From assembly GCA_001874325.1 (NCBI GenBank), contig MPCW01000007.1, positions 62,001-126,000 of the forward strand: a stretch of 64,000 nucleotides of DNA. Direction: 5' to 3'. This DNA comes from Flavobacterium sp. MedPE-SWcel. Lineage in GTDB: Bacteria > Bacteroidota > Bacteroidia > Flavobacteriales > Flavobacteriaceae. Below the pieces are notes generated by a model. It was not told the DNA's origin. It did not search any database and saw only the letters and a program-made list of their open reading frames with translations. How positions within the stretch are numbered: position 1 is the stretch's first letter; the number at the start of each line of letters is the position of its first letter. The translations under genes and the position numbers were made by a program. Of this stretch, positions 43,318 to 53,167 are shown in pieces.

Positions 43318-43848
43318 ATGGCTATAATAGATATTATTTTAGGTGGTTTATTACTGTATGGTTTTATTCGTGGTGCATGGAAAGGTTTTTTCTCTGAGCT
43401 AGCATCGTTACTATCATTACTAATAGGGCTTTATGTTGCTATTACCTTTTCTGACTACGTGGGCGATGTACTTAGCGAGAACGTTTCGTGGGATCCTAAA
43501 TATATTTCTATTACTGCTTTTGCTATTACTTTTATAGCTGTAGTAGTGGGTATTATACTACTGGGTAAGTTCTTTACCAAACTGGCTAGCTTTGCTATGC
43601 TAGGATGGCTTAATAAATTGCTTGGTGGTGTTTTTGGTTTTTTAAAGTGGGCTTTGCTACTAAGTGTGCTTTTAAACTTTTTTGTAAAGATTAATAGCGA
43701 TAACCTTTTTGCCGATAAGAAAACGCTCGATAACTCTTGGTTTTTTTACCCAATAGTACAAGTATCTAGCACTATTTTTCCTGTAATGGAAGAATGGTTT
43801 GTTGACATTAAAGATGATGTAATCGAGGGGCTTGATAAGAGTATTTAA
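43318..43848 (+). CDS. cvpA: CvpA-family membrane protein
   Basis: A 176-residue protein with four membrane helices (DIILGGLLLYGFIRGAWKGFFSELASLLSLLIGLYVA ...; GWLNKLLGGVFGFLKWALLLSVLL), the CvpA pattern. The family affects colicin V production and envelope integrity in other bacteria; the role here is unknown. Confidence 0.85.
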   Translation: MAIIDIILGGLLLYGFIRGAWKGFFSELASLLSLLIGLYVAITFSDYVGDVLSENVSWDPKYISITAFAITFIAVVVGIILLGKFFTKLASFAMLGWLNKLLGGVFGFLKWALLLSVLLNFFVKINSDNLFADKKTLDNSWFFYPIVQVSSTIFPVMEEWFVDIKDDVIEGLDKSI

Positions 43849-43884
43849 TAAAACTATACATCCTGCGTTTGAAGCCTTGTAGGT

Positions 43885-43935
43885 ATTGGTATTACGGAAG
43901 GGAGTAGATTGCTTCGTCGTGCCTCCTCGCAATGA
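43885..43935. repeat. Single copy of the CATTGCgAgg-type intergenic repeat
   Basis: Reads GTCATTGCGAGGAGGCACG, then ACGAAGCAATCTACTCCC on the minus strand; related to each arm of the repeat at 37574. Confidence 0.55.
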
Positions 43936-43955
43936 CAATTATGGAAATCTACGGG

Positions 43956-44705
43956 TTACTTCAACTCTTTAATAGCATCCTTTTCTATCCAGCCTTCTGT
44001 TTCGTCGGCAAGTTCAATTTTCTTGTAGTTACCTAATGTTTCTGTAACGTACACTTTGCTACCTTCGTGCAGTATAAAAGCATCTGGAGCGGTATCTCTT
44101 GGTTCGCTTTTTACCGAAACTACTTCTTCATATACTATAGCTGGTCGCTCTTTTGCTCCTTCAGACTTTACAAATACTGCCGAGAGTATTGCCACTATAA
44201 TACCTAACAGCGTCATAAACATACCTACAAAAAAGACACGCTTTAGGGTTGTAGTACCTGCAAAGTAATACCCCACAAATAGTAATAAAAACAATATTGC
44301 GCCTACTACTGCACCCCATGCCCAAGCATCGTAATGGTAAGCTCCTGTAAAATTATATACCATTTTGCTAAACCCTACCTCTGGCACGGCTTGTATATCG
44401 TCTATAGCCATTTTTTGGGCATAGCCTAGGTTTATGGTAGCATCTTTATAGTTAGGCTTTAATAATAATGCTTTTTCGTAGTTATAGATAGCGGGAGCTA
44501 CACGGTTCATTTTATAATAAGCATTAGCAAGGTTAAAATACACCTCTGCCGACTCTTGTTTGTTCTCTAAAACACTTTCATACTTTTTAGCTGCTTCGCT
44601 ATACTTGCCATCGGTATATAATGTATTACCTTCTTCAAAAGCTGACTGTGCCCAACCTTGTGTAAAGCATAAAACTACTGTTAGTATATATAATAACTTT
44701 TTCAT
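43956..44705 (-). CDS. batE: BatE, TPR/SH3 protein of the aerotolerance operon
   Basis: A 249-residue protein: signal peptide, two TPR repeats (residues about 20-95, AAKKYESVLENKQESAEVYFNLANAYYKM), two membrane helices around 130-185 and a C-terminal SH3b domain (KVYVTETLGNYKKIELADETEGWIEKDAI). Last gene of the moxR-bat operon, 11 bases after batD. The Bat complex is linked to oxygen tolerance and envelope integrity in Bacteroidota and spirochaetes. Confidence 0.85.
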   Translation of the reverse strand: MKKLLYILTVVLCFTQGWAQSAFEEGNTLYTDGKYSEAAKKYESVLENKQESAEVYFNLANAYYKMNRVAPAIYNYEKALLLKPNYKDATINLGYAQKMAIDDIQAVPEVGFSKMVYNFTGAYHYDAWAWGAVVGAILFLLLFVGYYFAGTTTLKRVFFVGMFMTLLGIIVAILSAVFVKSEGAKERPAIVYEEVVSVKSEPRDTAPDAFILHEGSKVYVTETLGNYKKIELADETEGWIEKDAIKELK

Positions 44706-44716
44706 GACTTGTACTA

Positions 44717-46477
44717 CTATATTTGCTTCTCTAATGCTGTTATTATACTCACTGCATTATCATAATCTTGTTGCATTGCCTCGCCCGATGATGGTGCATA
44801 ACGTGCAAACTCGCAACTGTCCATTATTTTTATAAAATCAGTTATAGTTTCTGGAGTTGCATTACGCGCCGATAACAGCTCTTGTATGTTCTCCTTTTCC
44901 ATTTCTGATGTTTCTATACTCAACTTAGCTTTTAAGAAATTATGTAATGCTTTTTCTAATGCTACATAAAACGGTTCTTTATCGCCTAAGTGCTTTTTAG
45001 CTTCAGATAGATACTTTTTAGCTAGCTTGTTGTTCTTTCTTATTTTATTACCTGCAACATCGTTATCTCTGGCTTGCTTTTGTTTTTTAAGTAACATTAT
45101 AACGGGTATAAGTAAGAATGGTACTAGCAGTAGTATATAGAACAGTGTTGACCCAAAGAAGTCTTTTCTGTTTACTGATCGTAAGTTTGTTTTGAGCGAT
45201 ACAAAACGGAATTGCTCTGTAGTTTTTACAGCTTGTTTTTGAGTTCCTGATGTTGTAGTATCGGCATTTGCTGATGCGTTATCAGGTACATCTAGCACAT
45301 CGACCATTATCTCCTCTGACGTGATTGTATTATAATTACCTGTTTTAGGGTTAAAGTAAGTAAACGACATTGGTTTTATAGGGTACTTACCTTTGTTTTG
45401 CGGAATTATAGCATATACATCGGTTATACTACCTTTCATGCCCGATAGTGGTGTCGCTACATCTTCGTTATGCTCTGGGTCGTACATTTCTAATGCCGAT
45501 GGCACTACTGGTTTAGGTAAATTAAATAGTTTTAAATTCCCTTTACCTGATACCTTAACTGTTAATTGTAACGACTCGCCATTACTTAGTGTAGTTTTAG
45601 ATGGTTTTGCTTGGAAAGAGAAATCTCCTACAGCTCCACTAAAATCTTCTGGTTTACCATTTTCTGGTAACGGCTTTACATTTATGATTCTAGAACCTGA
45701 TGTTTTTACTTTTGTAGTTTGCCCCATTACTGGTCGCCCAAAATAATCGCGTCTTCCCGTGGGTACATCAATGGTAAGCTCTAGGCTTAATGGCCCTATT
45801 TCTAGTTTACCGCTTTTTTGCGGATATAATACCACTTTTTTAAGCTCTATAGCACGGTAGCTCTCTCCTTTATAAGTTACCTGTCGTACTGTGCTGTTTG
45901 GTATCTTAATATCTTGATTCCAAAAATCACTAAACTGAGGAACATCTACCTGTCGTGTACCACGTAAACTTTCGTTTTGACCAACATATAGTTTATAAAC
46001 TACACTTATAGGTTCGTTTATATAAGGGTTACTCTTGCTTACCTCGGCTACTACATGTATATCTTTCCCTGCGTTTTGGGCTAGGGCTGCGGCAGGGTCG
46101 TTTGGTTTTGCTACCGCTCTTCCTACTGTAATTTTAAACGGTGTCGTTTTATAGGTTTTACCCTCTACCTCTATACTGGCTTGCCCAACAGTAAAAACAC
46201 CCTTTATTGTAGGGGTAAGTACATAAGTATAGGTTTTAGTAAAAGTTCTTTTACGATTAGTACCCCAAGAGTTACTTATGGTTTGACTAGGCCCTGCTGC
46301 CTTAAACCCTCTAAAAGAAGGTGGCACAAAATTGTCGCCATCTGCGCTCATTTTAAATTCTACACGTAGCCTTTCGTTTACACCAACTTTTGTTCTACTT
46401 GGTGTAGCCGTAAATGTTACCTGAGCAGAGATGCCTTGCAGGCAAAATAAAACTAATAGTACTATGTATTTCTTCAT
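44717..46477 (-). CDS. batD: BatD, oxygen-tolerance family membrane protein
   Basis: A 586-residue protein. Signal peptide, then several immunoglobulin-like beta domains (ATPSRTKVGVNERLRVEFKM; ISVVYKLYVGQNESLRGTRQ), one membrane helix near 450 (LFYILLLVPFLLIPVIML) and a helical cytoplasmic tail (LAKKYLSEAKKHLGDKEPFYVALEKALHNFLKAKL). Matches BatD. Periplasmic domains probably bind other Bat proteins. Confidence 0.88.
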   Translation of the reverse strand: MKKYIVLLVLFCLQGISAQVTFTATPSRTKVGVNERLRVEFKMSADGDNFVPPSFRGFKAAGPSQTISNSWGTNRKRTFTKTYTYVLTPTIKGVFTVGQASIEVEGKTYKTTPFKITVGRAVAKPNDPAAALAQNAGKDIHVVAEVSKSNPYINEPISVVYKLYVGQNESLRGTRQVDVPQFSDFWNQDIKIPNSTVRQVTYKGESYRAIELKKVVLYPQKSGKLEIGPLSLELTIDVPTGRRDYFGRPVMGQTTKVKTSGSRIINVKPLPENGKPEDFSGAVGDFSFQAKPSKTTLSNGESLQLTVKVSGKGNLKLFNLPKPVVPSALEMYDPEHNEDVATPLSGMKGSITDVYAIIPQNKGKYPIKPMSFTYFNPKTGNYNTITSEEIMVDVLDVPDNASANADTTTSGTQKQAVKTTEQFRFVSLKTNLRSVNRKDFFGSTLFYILLLVPFLLIPVIMLLKKQKQARDNDVAGNKIRKNNKLAKKYLSEAKKHLGDKEPFYVALEKALHNFLKAKLSIETSEMEKENIQELLSARNATPETITDFIKIMDSCEFARYAPSSGEAMQQDYDNAVSIITALEKQI

Positions 46478-46545
46478 TATTCTTTTAATTCCTTAATCTG
46501 AACAATATTTTATTTTTCAAATTAGTCGCAACAAATATATAACTG

Positions 46546-47343
46546 TTACCAGTCTTTTTCTTGTCTTTTAGGTTGTGCCTTTACTTTTTTGGCATTTATT
46601 TTATCTTGAACCTTCTTTTCTTCGTTGTTCATGGCGTCCAGCATTCGTTTCATCTCCTGTTTTCCTGGGTTAGGAGCATCTTGCTGATCTTGATCTCCAG
46701 CACCTCCTTTATCCTCTTTGTCCTTACCTTCACCTTTATCTTTCTGGTCGCCTTTATCGTCTCCCTTATTTTTATCCTTATCTTTTCCTTTATCTCCTTT
46801 ATCCTTGTCATCACCTTTGTCTTTTTTGTCTTCAGGTTTCTGACTTTTATCATCCTTCTTCTTGTCCTTGTCGTCTTTCTTATCGTCTTTAGGCTGCTCT
46901 GGCGGAGGGTTCTTTTTTAGCATCTCTTTTGCCAATGCATAGTTGTAACGCGTTTCGTCGTCATGCGGATTATTACGCAATGCATTTTTATAAGCTTCTA
47001 CAGCATTTTGATAATCTTTCTCTTTCATTAATGCATTACCTAAATTGTGGTATGCCTTATGTTTTTGTGGTTTCGTTTCGGCAACTTCTATTGCTTTTAG
47101 GTAAGCATACATTGCCTCACCCGATTGTTCTTGCCTGTATATTGCATTCCCTAAATTATAGGCTGCATCTGCTTTTGCTGGTGCTTTAGATTGCGATATT
47201 CTATAATTTTCCTCAGCAGTGGTAAAGCTTTTTTCGGCAAAGGCTTTATTACCTTCAGGCAGGTAAACATCTTTTTCTTCTTTTTCCTGCGAAAAAGCGA
47301 ATACTGTACAAAACAGTAGTATGTAAGTAAATAGTGCTTTCAT
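46546..47343 (-). CDS. batC: BatC, TPR protein with Lys/Asp-rich low-complexity tail
   Basis: A 265-residue protein: signal peptide (FTYILLFCTVFAFSQ), TPR repeats (residues about 30-140, DAAYNLGNAIYRQEQSGEAMYAYLKAIEVA), then about 75 residues made almost entirely of Lys, Asp and Gly (145-220), and a charged C-terminus. The low-complexity tail is unusually long for BatC. Its ATG overlaps the batB stop (TAATG), so translation is coupled. Confidence 0.85.
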   Translation of the reverse strand: MKALFTYILLFCTVFAFSQEKEEKDVYLPEGNKAFAEKSFTTAEENYRISQSKAPAKADAAYNLGNAIYRQEQSGEAMYAYLKAIEVAETKPQKHKAYHNLGNALMKEKDYQNAVEAYKNALRNNPHDDETRYNYALAKEMLKKNPPPEQPKDDKKDDKDKKKDDKSQKPEDKKDKGDDKDKGDKGKDKDKNKGDDKGDQKDKGEGKDKEDKGGAGDQDQQDAPNPGKQEMKRMLDAMNNEEKKVQDKINAKKVKAQPKRQEKDW

Positions 47344-48377
47344 TATTCTTTTTCGTTAAACAGGTTTAATTTTCTAACCCATGCCGTTTTACGCTCTAGT
47401 AAAAACAGTTCTAAAAACAGTAATACAAAAGCCGCGCCTAAAAACCATTGAAATTGCGACTCGTATAATGATACTTCTTTCGATTCGAATTCTGTTTTCT
47501 CTATATTCTCTAATGCGTTCTTTACATAGTCTGACACTTCTCTTGTACTACTACCATATACATAACCTCCTTTGGTTATATCGGCAATTGTTTTTAACTG
47601 ATCTGGGTACATTTTAGTAACTACTACATCACCTGCATTGTCACGCTTAAAGGTTTGTGTTATCCCCTTACGCTTTATAGGTATTGGTCCTCCTTTTTTA
47701 GTACCTACCCCTACTGTTATTATTTTAATACCTTCCTCGGCTATCAATTCAGCAGCATCGCCACTACCTTCTCCGTGGTCTTCTCCATCAGAAATTAGTA
47801 TGATTAACTTACTGGTTTGCGGATCATCAAAAAAGTTTGCCGAGAGTTCTAATGCATCGGTTATGGCTGTACCTTGAGATGATACCATATCAGTATTCAT
47901 GTTTTGCAAAAACATTTTTGCAACACTATAATCTGATGTTATGGGTAATACTGGGTAAGCACTACCTGCATAACCCACAATACCTATCCTGTCGTTACCC
48001 AACTGGTTTATGGTTTGCGATACTATTTGCTTTGCTTTCTCTAATCGACTAGGTACAACATCTTCGGCAAGCATACTTTTAGATACATCTATTGCAAAAA
48101 CAATATCGATACCTTCTCGTTTTATAGTCTCGGTTTTCGTTCCAATTTTTGGATTTACTAATGCTACTATTATACCTGCTAACCCTAGTAATAGAACTAC
48201 TAATTTTAATGCGGGTTTAAATGTAGATCGTTCTGGCGATAATTTTTTTACTAGCTCTGGGTTACCAAAAGCGCGTTGCTTTTTGCGCTGCCAGTATAGG
48301 TTTACCAAGAACAGTACTACCAGTACAGGCAGTATAGCAAATAAATACAGATATTTTGATTCGTCTAATTCGTACAT
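47343..48377 (-). CDS. batB: BatB, von Willebrand factor A membrane protein
   Basis: A 344-residue protein with two N-terminal helices, a VWA domain (MIDAS motif FAIDVSKSMLAEDVVPSRLEKAK; second acidic site ISDGEDHGEG) and a C-terminal helix (WFLGAAFVLLFLELFLL). The VWA domain faces the periplasm and probably pairs with BatA. Ends in the batC start. Confidence 0.9.
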   Translation of the reverse strand: MYELDESKYLYLFAILPVLVVLFLVNLYWQRKKQRAFGNPELVKKLSPERSTFKPALKLVVLLLGLAGIIVALVNPKIGTKTETIKREGIDIVFAIDVSKSMLAEDVVPSRLEKAKQIVSQTINQLGNDRIGIVGYAGSAYPVLPITSDYSVAKMFLQNMNTDMVSSQGTAITDALELSANFFDDPQTSKLIILISDGEDHGEGSGDAAELIAEEGIKIITVGVGTKKGGPIPIKRKGITQTFKRDNAGDVVVTKMYPDQLKTIADITKGGYVYGSSTREVSDYVKNALENIEKTEFESKEVSLYESQFQWFLGAAFVLLFLELFLLERKTAWVRKLNLFNEKE

Positions 48378-48379
48378 AT

Positions 48380-49384
48380 TTAAATAAAGCTTCTGTAAAT
48401 GGTTTTTCTTACTATTACCTCAACAAGTAATAAGCCTAGGGCTAGTAACACCCATGGGCGGTATTTCTCGTCGTAGTTATAAAATTTCATTTCGTTAATC
48501 TCTGTAGTTTCTAGCTTATTAATCTCCTCATAAATTTCCTTTAACTTGCTATTACTAGTGGCTCTAAAGTATTTACCATCGGTCTTTTTAGCGATATCTT
48601 TCATTAAAGCTTCGTCTATTTCTACCTTCATCATTCTGTATACAAAACGACCGTTGAGCGCTCTTGAATATGGGAACTCTGCATTACCGTTAGTACCTAT
48701 ACCTATGGTATATACTTTTATACCATATTCTTTAGCAATATCAGCCGCCGTACGCGGGTCTATAAATCCTGCATTGTTTACTCCATCGGTAAGTAATATA
48801 ATAATGCGACTTTTCGCCTTGCTCTCTTTAAGTCTATTTATTGCTGTGGCAAGCCCTACCCCTATTCCTGTACCATCTTGTAGCACACTATCGTCATACT
48901 CTACCGATTGTATTGCCGATTTCACTAACTCTTTATCGCTAGTAACGGGTGTTTTTGTATAACTTTCTCCTGCATATACTATAAGCCCAATTCTATCATT
49001 AGGACGATTATCTACAAACTCTTCTGCTACATCTTTAAGTGCATCAAGTCGGTTAGGTTTTAAATCTCTAGCCAGCATACTACCCGATACGTCCATTGCC
49101 ATAACAATATCTATACCTCGTGTAGTTTTGGTTTTACTACTTACGTCTACCGTTCGTGGTCTTGCTAAGGCTACAATCATAGCACTAAGTGCAAGCAAAC
49201 GCAGTACAAAAAGTACTGGTTTTAATTTTGCTAATAACGATGGTGCAGCTTTAAACCCACTAAGTGTACTTATAGTAAGTGTTGCTGTTTGTTTTTTTCT
49301 TTTCCAGATGTACCAACCTATTGCCAATGGCAGCAGCAGAAACAACCAAAAGAATCCTGGATGTAAAAATGTAACGTCTCCCAT
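48380..49384 (-). CDS. batA: BatA, von Willebrand factor A membrane protein
   Basis: A 334-residue relative of batB, two bases upstream of it. Helices at both ends; MIDAS DVSGSMLARDLKPNRLDALK, and LLTDGVNNAGFIDPRTAADIA. The duplicated batA/batB pair is standard for this operon. Confidence 0.9.
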   Translation of the reverse strand: MGDVTFLHPGFFWLFLLLPLAIGWYIWKRKKQTATLTISTLSGFKAAPSLLAKLKPVLFVLRLLALSAMIVALARPRTVDVSSKTKTTRGIDIVMAMDVSGSMLARDLKPNRLDALKDVAEEFVDNRPNDRIGLIVYAGESYTKTPVTSDKELVKSAIQSVEYDDSVLQDGTGIGVGLATAINRLKESKAKSRIIILLTDGVNNAGFIDPRTAADIAKEYGIKVYTIGIGTNGNAEFPYSRALNGRFVYRMMKVEIDEALMKDIAKKTDGKYFRATSNSKLKEIYEEINKLETTEINEMKFYNYDEKYRPWVLLALGLLLVEVIVRKTIYRSFI

Positions 49385-49387
49385 TTT

Positions 49388-51013
49388 TTAATTTAGCTTA
49401 GTAAGTTCTATCGAGTTTTTAACTCTATCTAATAATTGCGGTGCATACTCGTCACCTTCTCTATACATTATGGTTACTTGTTGCAGCCCGTTATTTTGTT
49501 TAAAGAATATCATTTCATAATACATTCTCGACTCTTTTTTAGTAACCGCATTAGCTAATGACAAATTACCATAAGAACGTAAGCCGTTTATACCGTTTGG
49601 TGTACTAAACTCTTCGGTTTTTACCAGTATGTCTTTTGCACCTTGTGTTTCTAGTACTTTAAGCGATGCATCTGCAATAGCATTAAGCTCTATTTTTACT
49701 TGTTGTTTATAGCGTAGTGTACTAATGGTTACATAAAAATCATCGGCTAATGCGCCATAAGTAAACAGCTGCATTTCTTTTAATACTGCCATAGTTCCTT
49801 CAGGCAATATTTTCTCTGGATCTTGCCTTTTTAAAACCTTAGGTGTTTCTATAATAATAGGTGGGTTACCGTAGGCACTTTTTACCCATTCGCCATCTAA
49901 TAATTCTTTTGTAGGTATACCTGTTATGTATTCACGCATAATGTTTCTACCCACAAAGTAAAAACCTGCTGCAAGTACAACTACTATTGTAGCAATACTT
50001 ATGGCTATAGTACGGTTTCTTTTCTTTTGTTTTTCTTTCTTGCGTTGCGCGTCTAGCCATGCTAGTGTATGCTCATCGTCTTCCTCTTTTTCTTCTGGAA
50101 TACTTTGGTCTATAACTACAATGGTTTTTTCTATACGGCTACGGTCATCAGTAATTTCAGTACCTACTGGCTTCATTTTGGCAAACTTTACTAAATCGGC
50201 ATTTCGCAGTACTTTTTCAAGTTGCTCAAATGTTTCTTGACTTAGTTTCATGTTTTTACGACTCACAGCAGTACGCATAGCTTCTATAAGTTCGCCTGTA
50301 GTACTTTCCATTGCTGGTATGTGTATTGCCTCTTCTATATAAGTACGGGCAATATCAGTAAGCTCACTATAATAGTTCTTTATCTGTCCTTTATCTAGTA
50401 ATGCTTTATTTTCTAATGCTTTTAGCTGTATGGTTGCTTTTTCTATAGGAGATGCATGTACCTCTTCAACCTTTTTAGGTTCTGGTTTTTTCTTGTTTTT
50501 TAACTTCCACCATATAGCAAAACCAATACCTAGTAGTGCTAGAACAATTAACAAAATCCAGTACCAAGCAATTCCACCTTTAGACTCGGCAGTTGCTACA
50601 TCTTTAATGTCGTACATTTTTTGCTTTAGCGTGTCGACCACTACAGGGTTAACTTCTATAAGCAAAGAGTCACTACGGACTCTTGTATCATTGATTACTA
50701 CTGGTAATCGAGGAATTACATAGCGACCAGAGTCAAACTGTGTAAGCCCGTATTTTTTTACTAGCTCATAAGTTGCACCTTTTTTAAGGGTATCTACAGG
50801 GTAGGATTCTAGTACTTCTAACTGCCCAAAGTTTTTACCCTCTGGGAAGTTTACTATTGCAGTAGTATCTACCGTAGTTTGTAGTGTAAGGTTAAACTGC
50901 GAACCTATTTTTATACTGGTAGAATCGATACTTGTAGCCACCTTGGGTTGCTGCGCAAAAGCGGTGGTAGCAACCAAGAGTATAAGTAAAGTATATAGTT
51001 TGTTTGTATTCAT
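49388..51013 (-). CDS. BatD-like membrane protein of the moxR-bat operon
   Basis: A 541-residue protein between the DUF58 gene and batA, three bases from the latter. Signal peptide (LYTLLILLVATTAFAQ), a short beta domain, one helix near 155 (WYWILLIVLALLGIGFAIWW), a helical segment, a second helix near 340 (IAISIATIVVVLAAGFYFVG) and a C-terminal alpha/beta domain. It occupies the place of the usual 'hypothetical/DUF4381-like' operon member. Exact role unknown. Confidence 0.7.
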   Translation of the reverse strand: MNTNKLYTLLILLVATTAFAQQPKVATSIDSTSIKIGSQFNLTLQTTVDTTAIVNFPEGKNFGQLEVLESYPVDTLKKGATYELVKKYGLTQFDSGRYVIPRLPVVINDTRVRSDSLLIEVNPVVVDTLKQKMYDIKDVATAESKGGIAWYWILLIVLALLGIGFAIWWKLKNKKKPEPKKVEEVHASPIEKATIQLKALENKALLDKGQIKNYYSELTDIARTYIEEAIHIPAMESTTGELIEAMRTAVSRKNMKLSQETFEQLEKVLRNADLVKFAKMKPVGTEITDDRSRIEKTIVVIDQSIPEEKEEDDEHTLAWLDAQRKKEKQKKRNRTIAISIATIVVVLAAGFYFVGRNIMREYITGIPTKELLDGEWVKSAYGNPPIIIETPKVLKRQDPEKILPEGTMAVLKEMQLFTYGALADDFYVTISTLRYKQQVKIELNAIADASLKVLETQGAKDILVKTEEFSTPNGINGLRSYGNLSLANAVTKKESRMYYEMIFFKQNNGLQQVTIMYREGDEYAPQLLDRVKNSIELTKLN

Positions 51014-51018
51014 TTGTT

Positions 51019-51882
51019 TTATCGTGCTTTAAAATAGCCCAGCAACTTGGTTACATATGATTCGTCTACTCTTGTGCTCACTGCTCCTGCCCCACAACGG
51101 CTAAAGGTTTCTTTAAAATATTGCACCTTGTCGTCATAGTATTTTTCATATTGCATTCGCACTGATTTTGACCCCGTGTTTACCAATTGTGTTGCTCCTG
51201 TTTCGGCATCAAGCATGTTTACCATTCCAATGTTTGGCATTTGCTGCTCTCTATGGTCATACACACGCACTCCTGTAACATCGTGCCTTTTAGCAGCAAT
51301 TTTCAAGGTGTGTTCATAACCTTCGGTTATAAAATCAGAAATCAAGAAAACGATGGCTTTCTTTTTTTGTACTCCTGACAGGAACTTTAGCGCTTGTGCT
51401 ACATCAGTTTTTTTACTTTTAGGGTGAAACTCGATAAGCTCTCGGATAATACGCAACACGTGCGATTTTCCTTTTTTGGGCGGAATAAAAAGTTCTATCT
51501 CATCAGAGAATAATATAAGCCCAATTTTATCATTGTTTTGTGTAGCCGAAAAAGCCATTGTTGCAGCAATTTCTGTAACAATATCTTTTTTAAACCCGTT
51601 TTGTGTACCAAAACTTTCTGAACCACTCACATCTACCATTAGCATCATGGTAAGTTCGCGTTCTTCTTCAAAAACTTTTATGTGGGGTTCATTATATCGT
51701 GCTGTAACATTCCAGTCTATAGCACGAACGTCGTCACCAAACTGGTATTGACGCACCTCGCTAAAGGTCATACCACGCCCTTTAAAAGACGTGTGATATT
51801 CGCCCGAGAAGATATGATCGCTCAACCTTCGGGTTTTAATCTCTATTTTACGTACTTTTTTTAGTATCTCTTTTGTATCCAT
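51019..51882 (-). CDS. DUF58 (VWA-like) protein of the moxR operon
   Basis: A 287-residue cytoplasmic protein with the DUF58 signature GEYHTSFKGRGMTFSEVRQYQFGDDVRAIDWNVTARYNEPHIKVFEEERELTMM-type block and a VWA-like MVDVSGSESFG. Usually encoded next to MoxR ATPases, as here. Confidence 0.9.
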   Translation of the reverse strand: MDTKEILKKVRKIEIKTRRLSDHIFSGEYHTSFKGRGMTFSEVRQYQFGDDVRAIDWNVTARYNEPHIKVFEEERELTMMLMVDVSGSESFGTQNGFKKDIVTEIAATMAFSATQNNDKIGLILFSDEIELFIPPKKGKSHVLRIIRELIEFHPKSKKTDVAQALKFLSGVQKKKAIVFLISDFITEGYEHTLKIAAKRHDVTGVRVYDHREQQMPNIGMVNMLDAETGATQLVNTGSKSVRMQYEKYYDDKVQYFKETFSRCGAGAVSTRVDESYVTKLLGYFKAR

Positions 51883-51972
51883 AATTTTAGTCTTAAAGTC
51901 TAAAGTTGTTAAAGTCTTAAAGTCGGTTTGCTACTAGCTTTCGACTTTATGACATTTGACTTTACGGACAAA

Positions 51973-52977
51973 TTAAGGCACCTCAACCTGATTAACGATT
52001 TTATTAATAATGTCTATTGATGTTACATTTTCGGCTTCGGCTTCATATGTAATTCCAATTCTATGACGTAATACATCGTGCACTACTGCTCTTACATCTT
52101 CTGGTATTACATACCCTCTACGTTTAATAAATGCATGACATTTTGCTGCTGTAGCAAGGTTAATACTACCACGTGGTGAAGATCCGAAGCTAATAAGTGG
52201 TTTTAAACTTTCTAAATTGTATTGCTCTGGGTAACGTGTTGCAAAAATAAGATCTAGTATATACTTTTCTATCTTATCGTCCATATATACCTCGCGAACT
52301 GCTTTTTGTGCGCTCAAGATTTGATCTACCGATACTACTTTGTTTACTTTCTCGAAAGATCCTTTTAGGTTATTACGCATTACAGTACGTTCGTCTTCAA
52401 TTTTCGGATAATCGATAACAGCCTTAAGCATAAAACGGTCTACCTGTGCTTCTGGTAACGGGTATGTTCCTTCTTGCTCTACAGGGTTCATGGTTGCCAT
52501 TACTAAGAATGGTTTTTCGAGAACAAAAGTCTCTTCGCCTATAGTTACTTGCTTTTCTTGCATTGCTTCTAGTAATGCACTTTGCACTTTTGCAGGCGCT
52601 CTGTTTATCTCATCGGCAAGCACGAAGTTGGCAAAAATAGGTCCTTTTTTAATTGTGAACTCATTTTGCTTCATGTTGTATATCATAGTACCTACAACAT
52701 CGGCAGGAAGTAAATCTGGTGTAAACTGTATACGGCTAAAGCTTCCATCTACTGCTTGCGACAAGGTGTTAATAGCCAACGTTTTTGCTAATCCCGGCAC
52801 ACCTTCTAAAAGGATATGTCCTTGACCAAGTAGTCCTATTAGCAATCGTTCTATCATATACTTTTGTCCTACAATTACCTTGTTCATTTCCATAACAAGT
52901 AAATCTACAAAAGCACTTTCTCGCTCTATTTTTTCGTTTATTGCCCTGATGTCTAAAGCAGCAGTATTTTCTTCCAT
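51973..52977 (-). CDS. moxR: MoxR-family AAA+ ATPase
   Basis: A 334-residue ATPase. Walker A EGVPGLAKT, Walker B LADEINRAPAKVQSALLEAMQE, sensor MATMNPVEQEG and arginine segment FGSSPRGSINLA. The frame opens at 53067; ATG 52977 fits the usual N-terminus. First gene of an eight-gene operon that reaches to 43956. MoxR proteins act as chaperones that remodel VWA partners, here DUF58, BatA and BatB. Confidence 0.93.
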   Translation of the reverse strand: MEENTAALDIRAINEKIERESAFVDLLVMEMNKVIVGQKYMIERLLIGLLGQGHILLEGVPGLAKTLAINTLSQAVDGSFSRIQFTPDLLPADVVGTMIYNMKQNEFTIKKGPIFANFVLADEINRAPAKVQSALLEAMQEKQVTIGEETFVLEKPFLVMATMNPVEQEGTYPLPEAQVDRFMLKAVIDYPKIEDERTVMRNNLKGSFEKVNKVVSVDQILSAQKAVREVYMDDKIEKYILDLIFATRYPEQYNLESLKPLISFGSSPRGSINLATAAKCHAFIKRRGYVIPEDVRAVVHDVLRHRIGITYEAEAENVTSIDIINKIVNQVEVP

Positions 52978-53167
52978 GCGTATATTTATTTTTGGTGCTG
53001 TGAAGTTAATAATGTTAGTGTAACGATGCAAATCGAAATTTAATATATTATTCGTTGTTAATGACATGTTAAATATGACATAAAGCTAAAGGCAAGTAAG
53101 GCTTTATATCGTTATTTTTTCGCTATTTTTAGCAACACATATCAAAATTATAATAACAATACATTAC

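Noticed and set aside
46561..46920. Hydrophobic plus-strand ORF opposite batC
   Set aside because: It is produced by the Lys/Asp-rich low-complexity codons of batC read in reverse; the 46650-46853 minus-strand frame is likewise a frame shadow.
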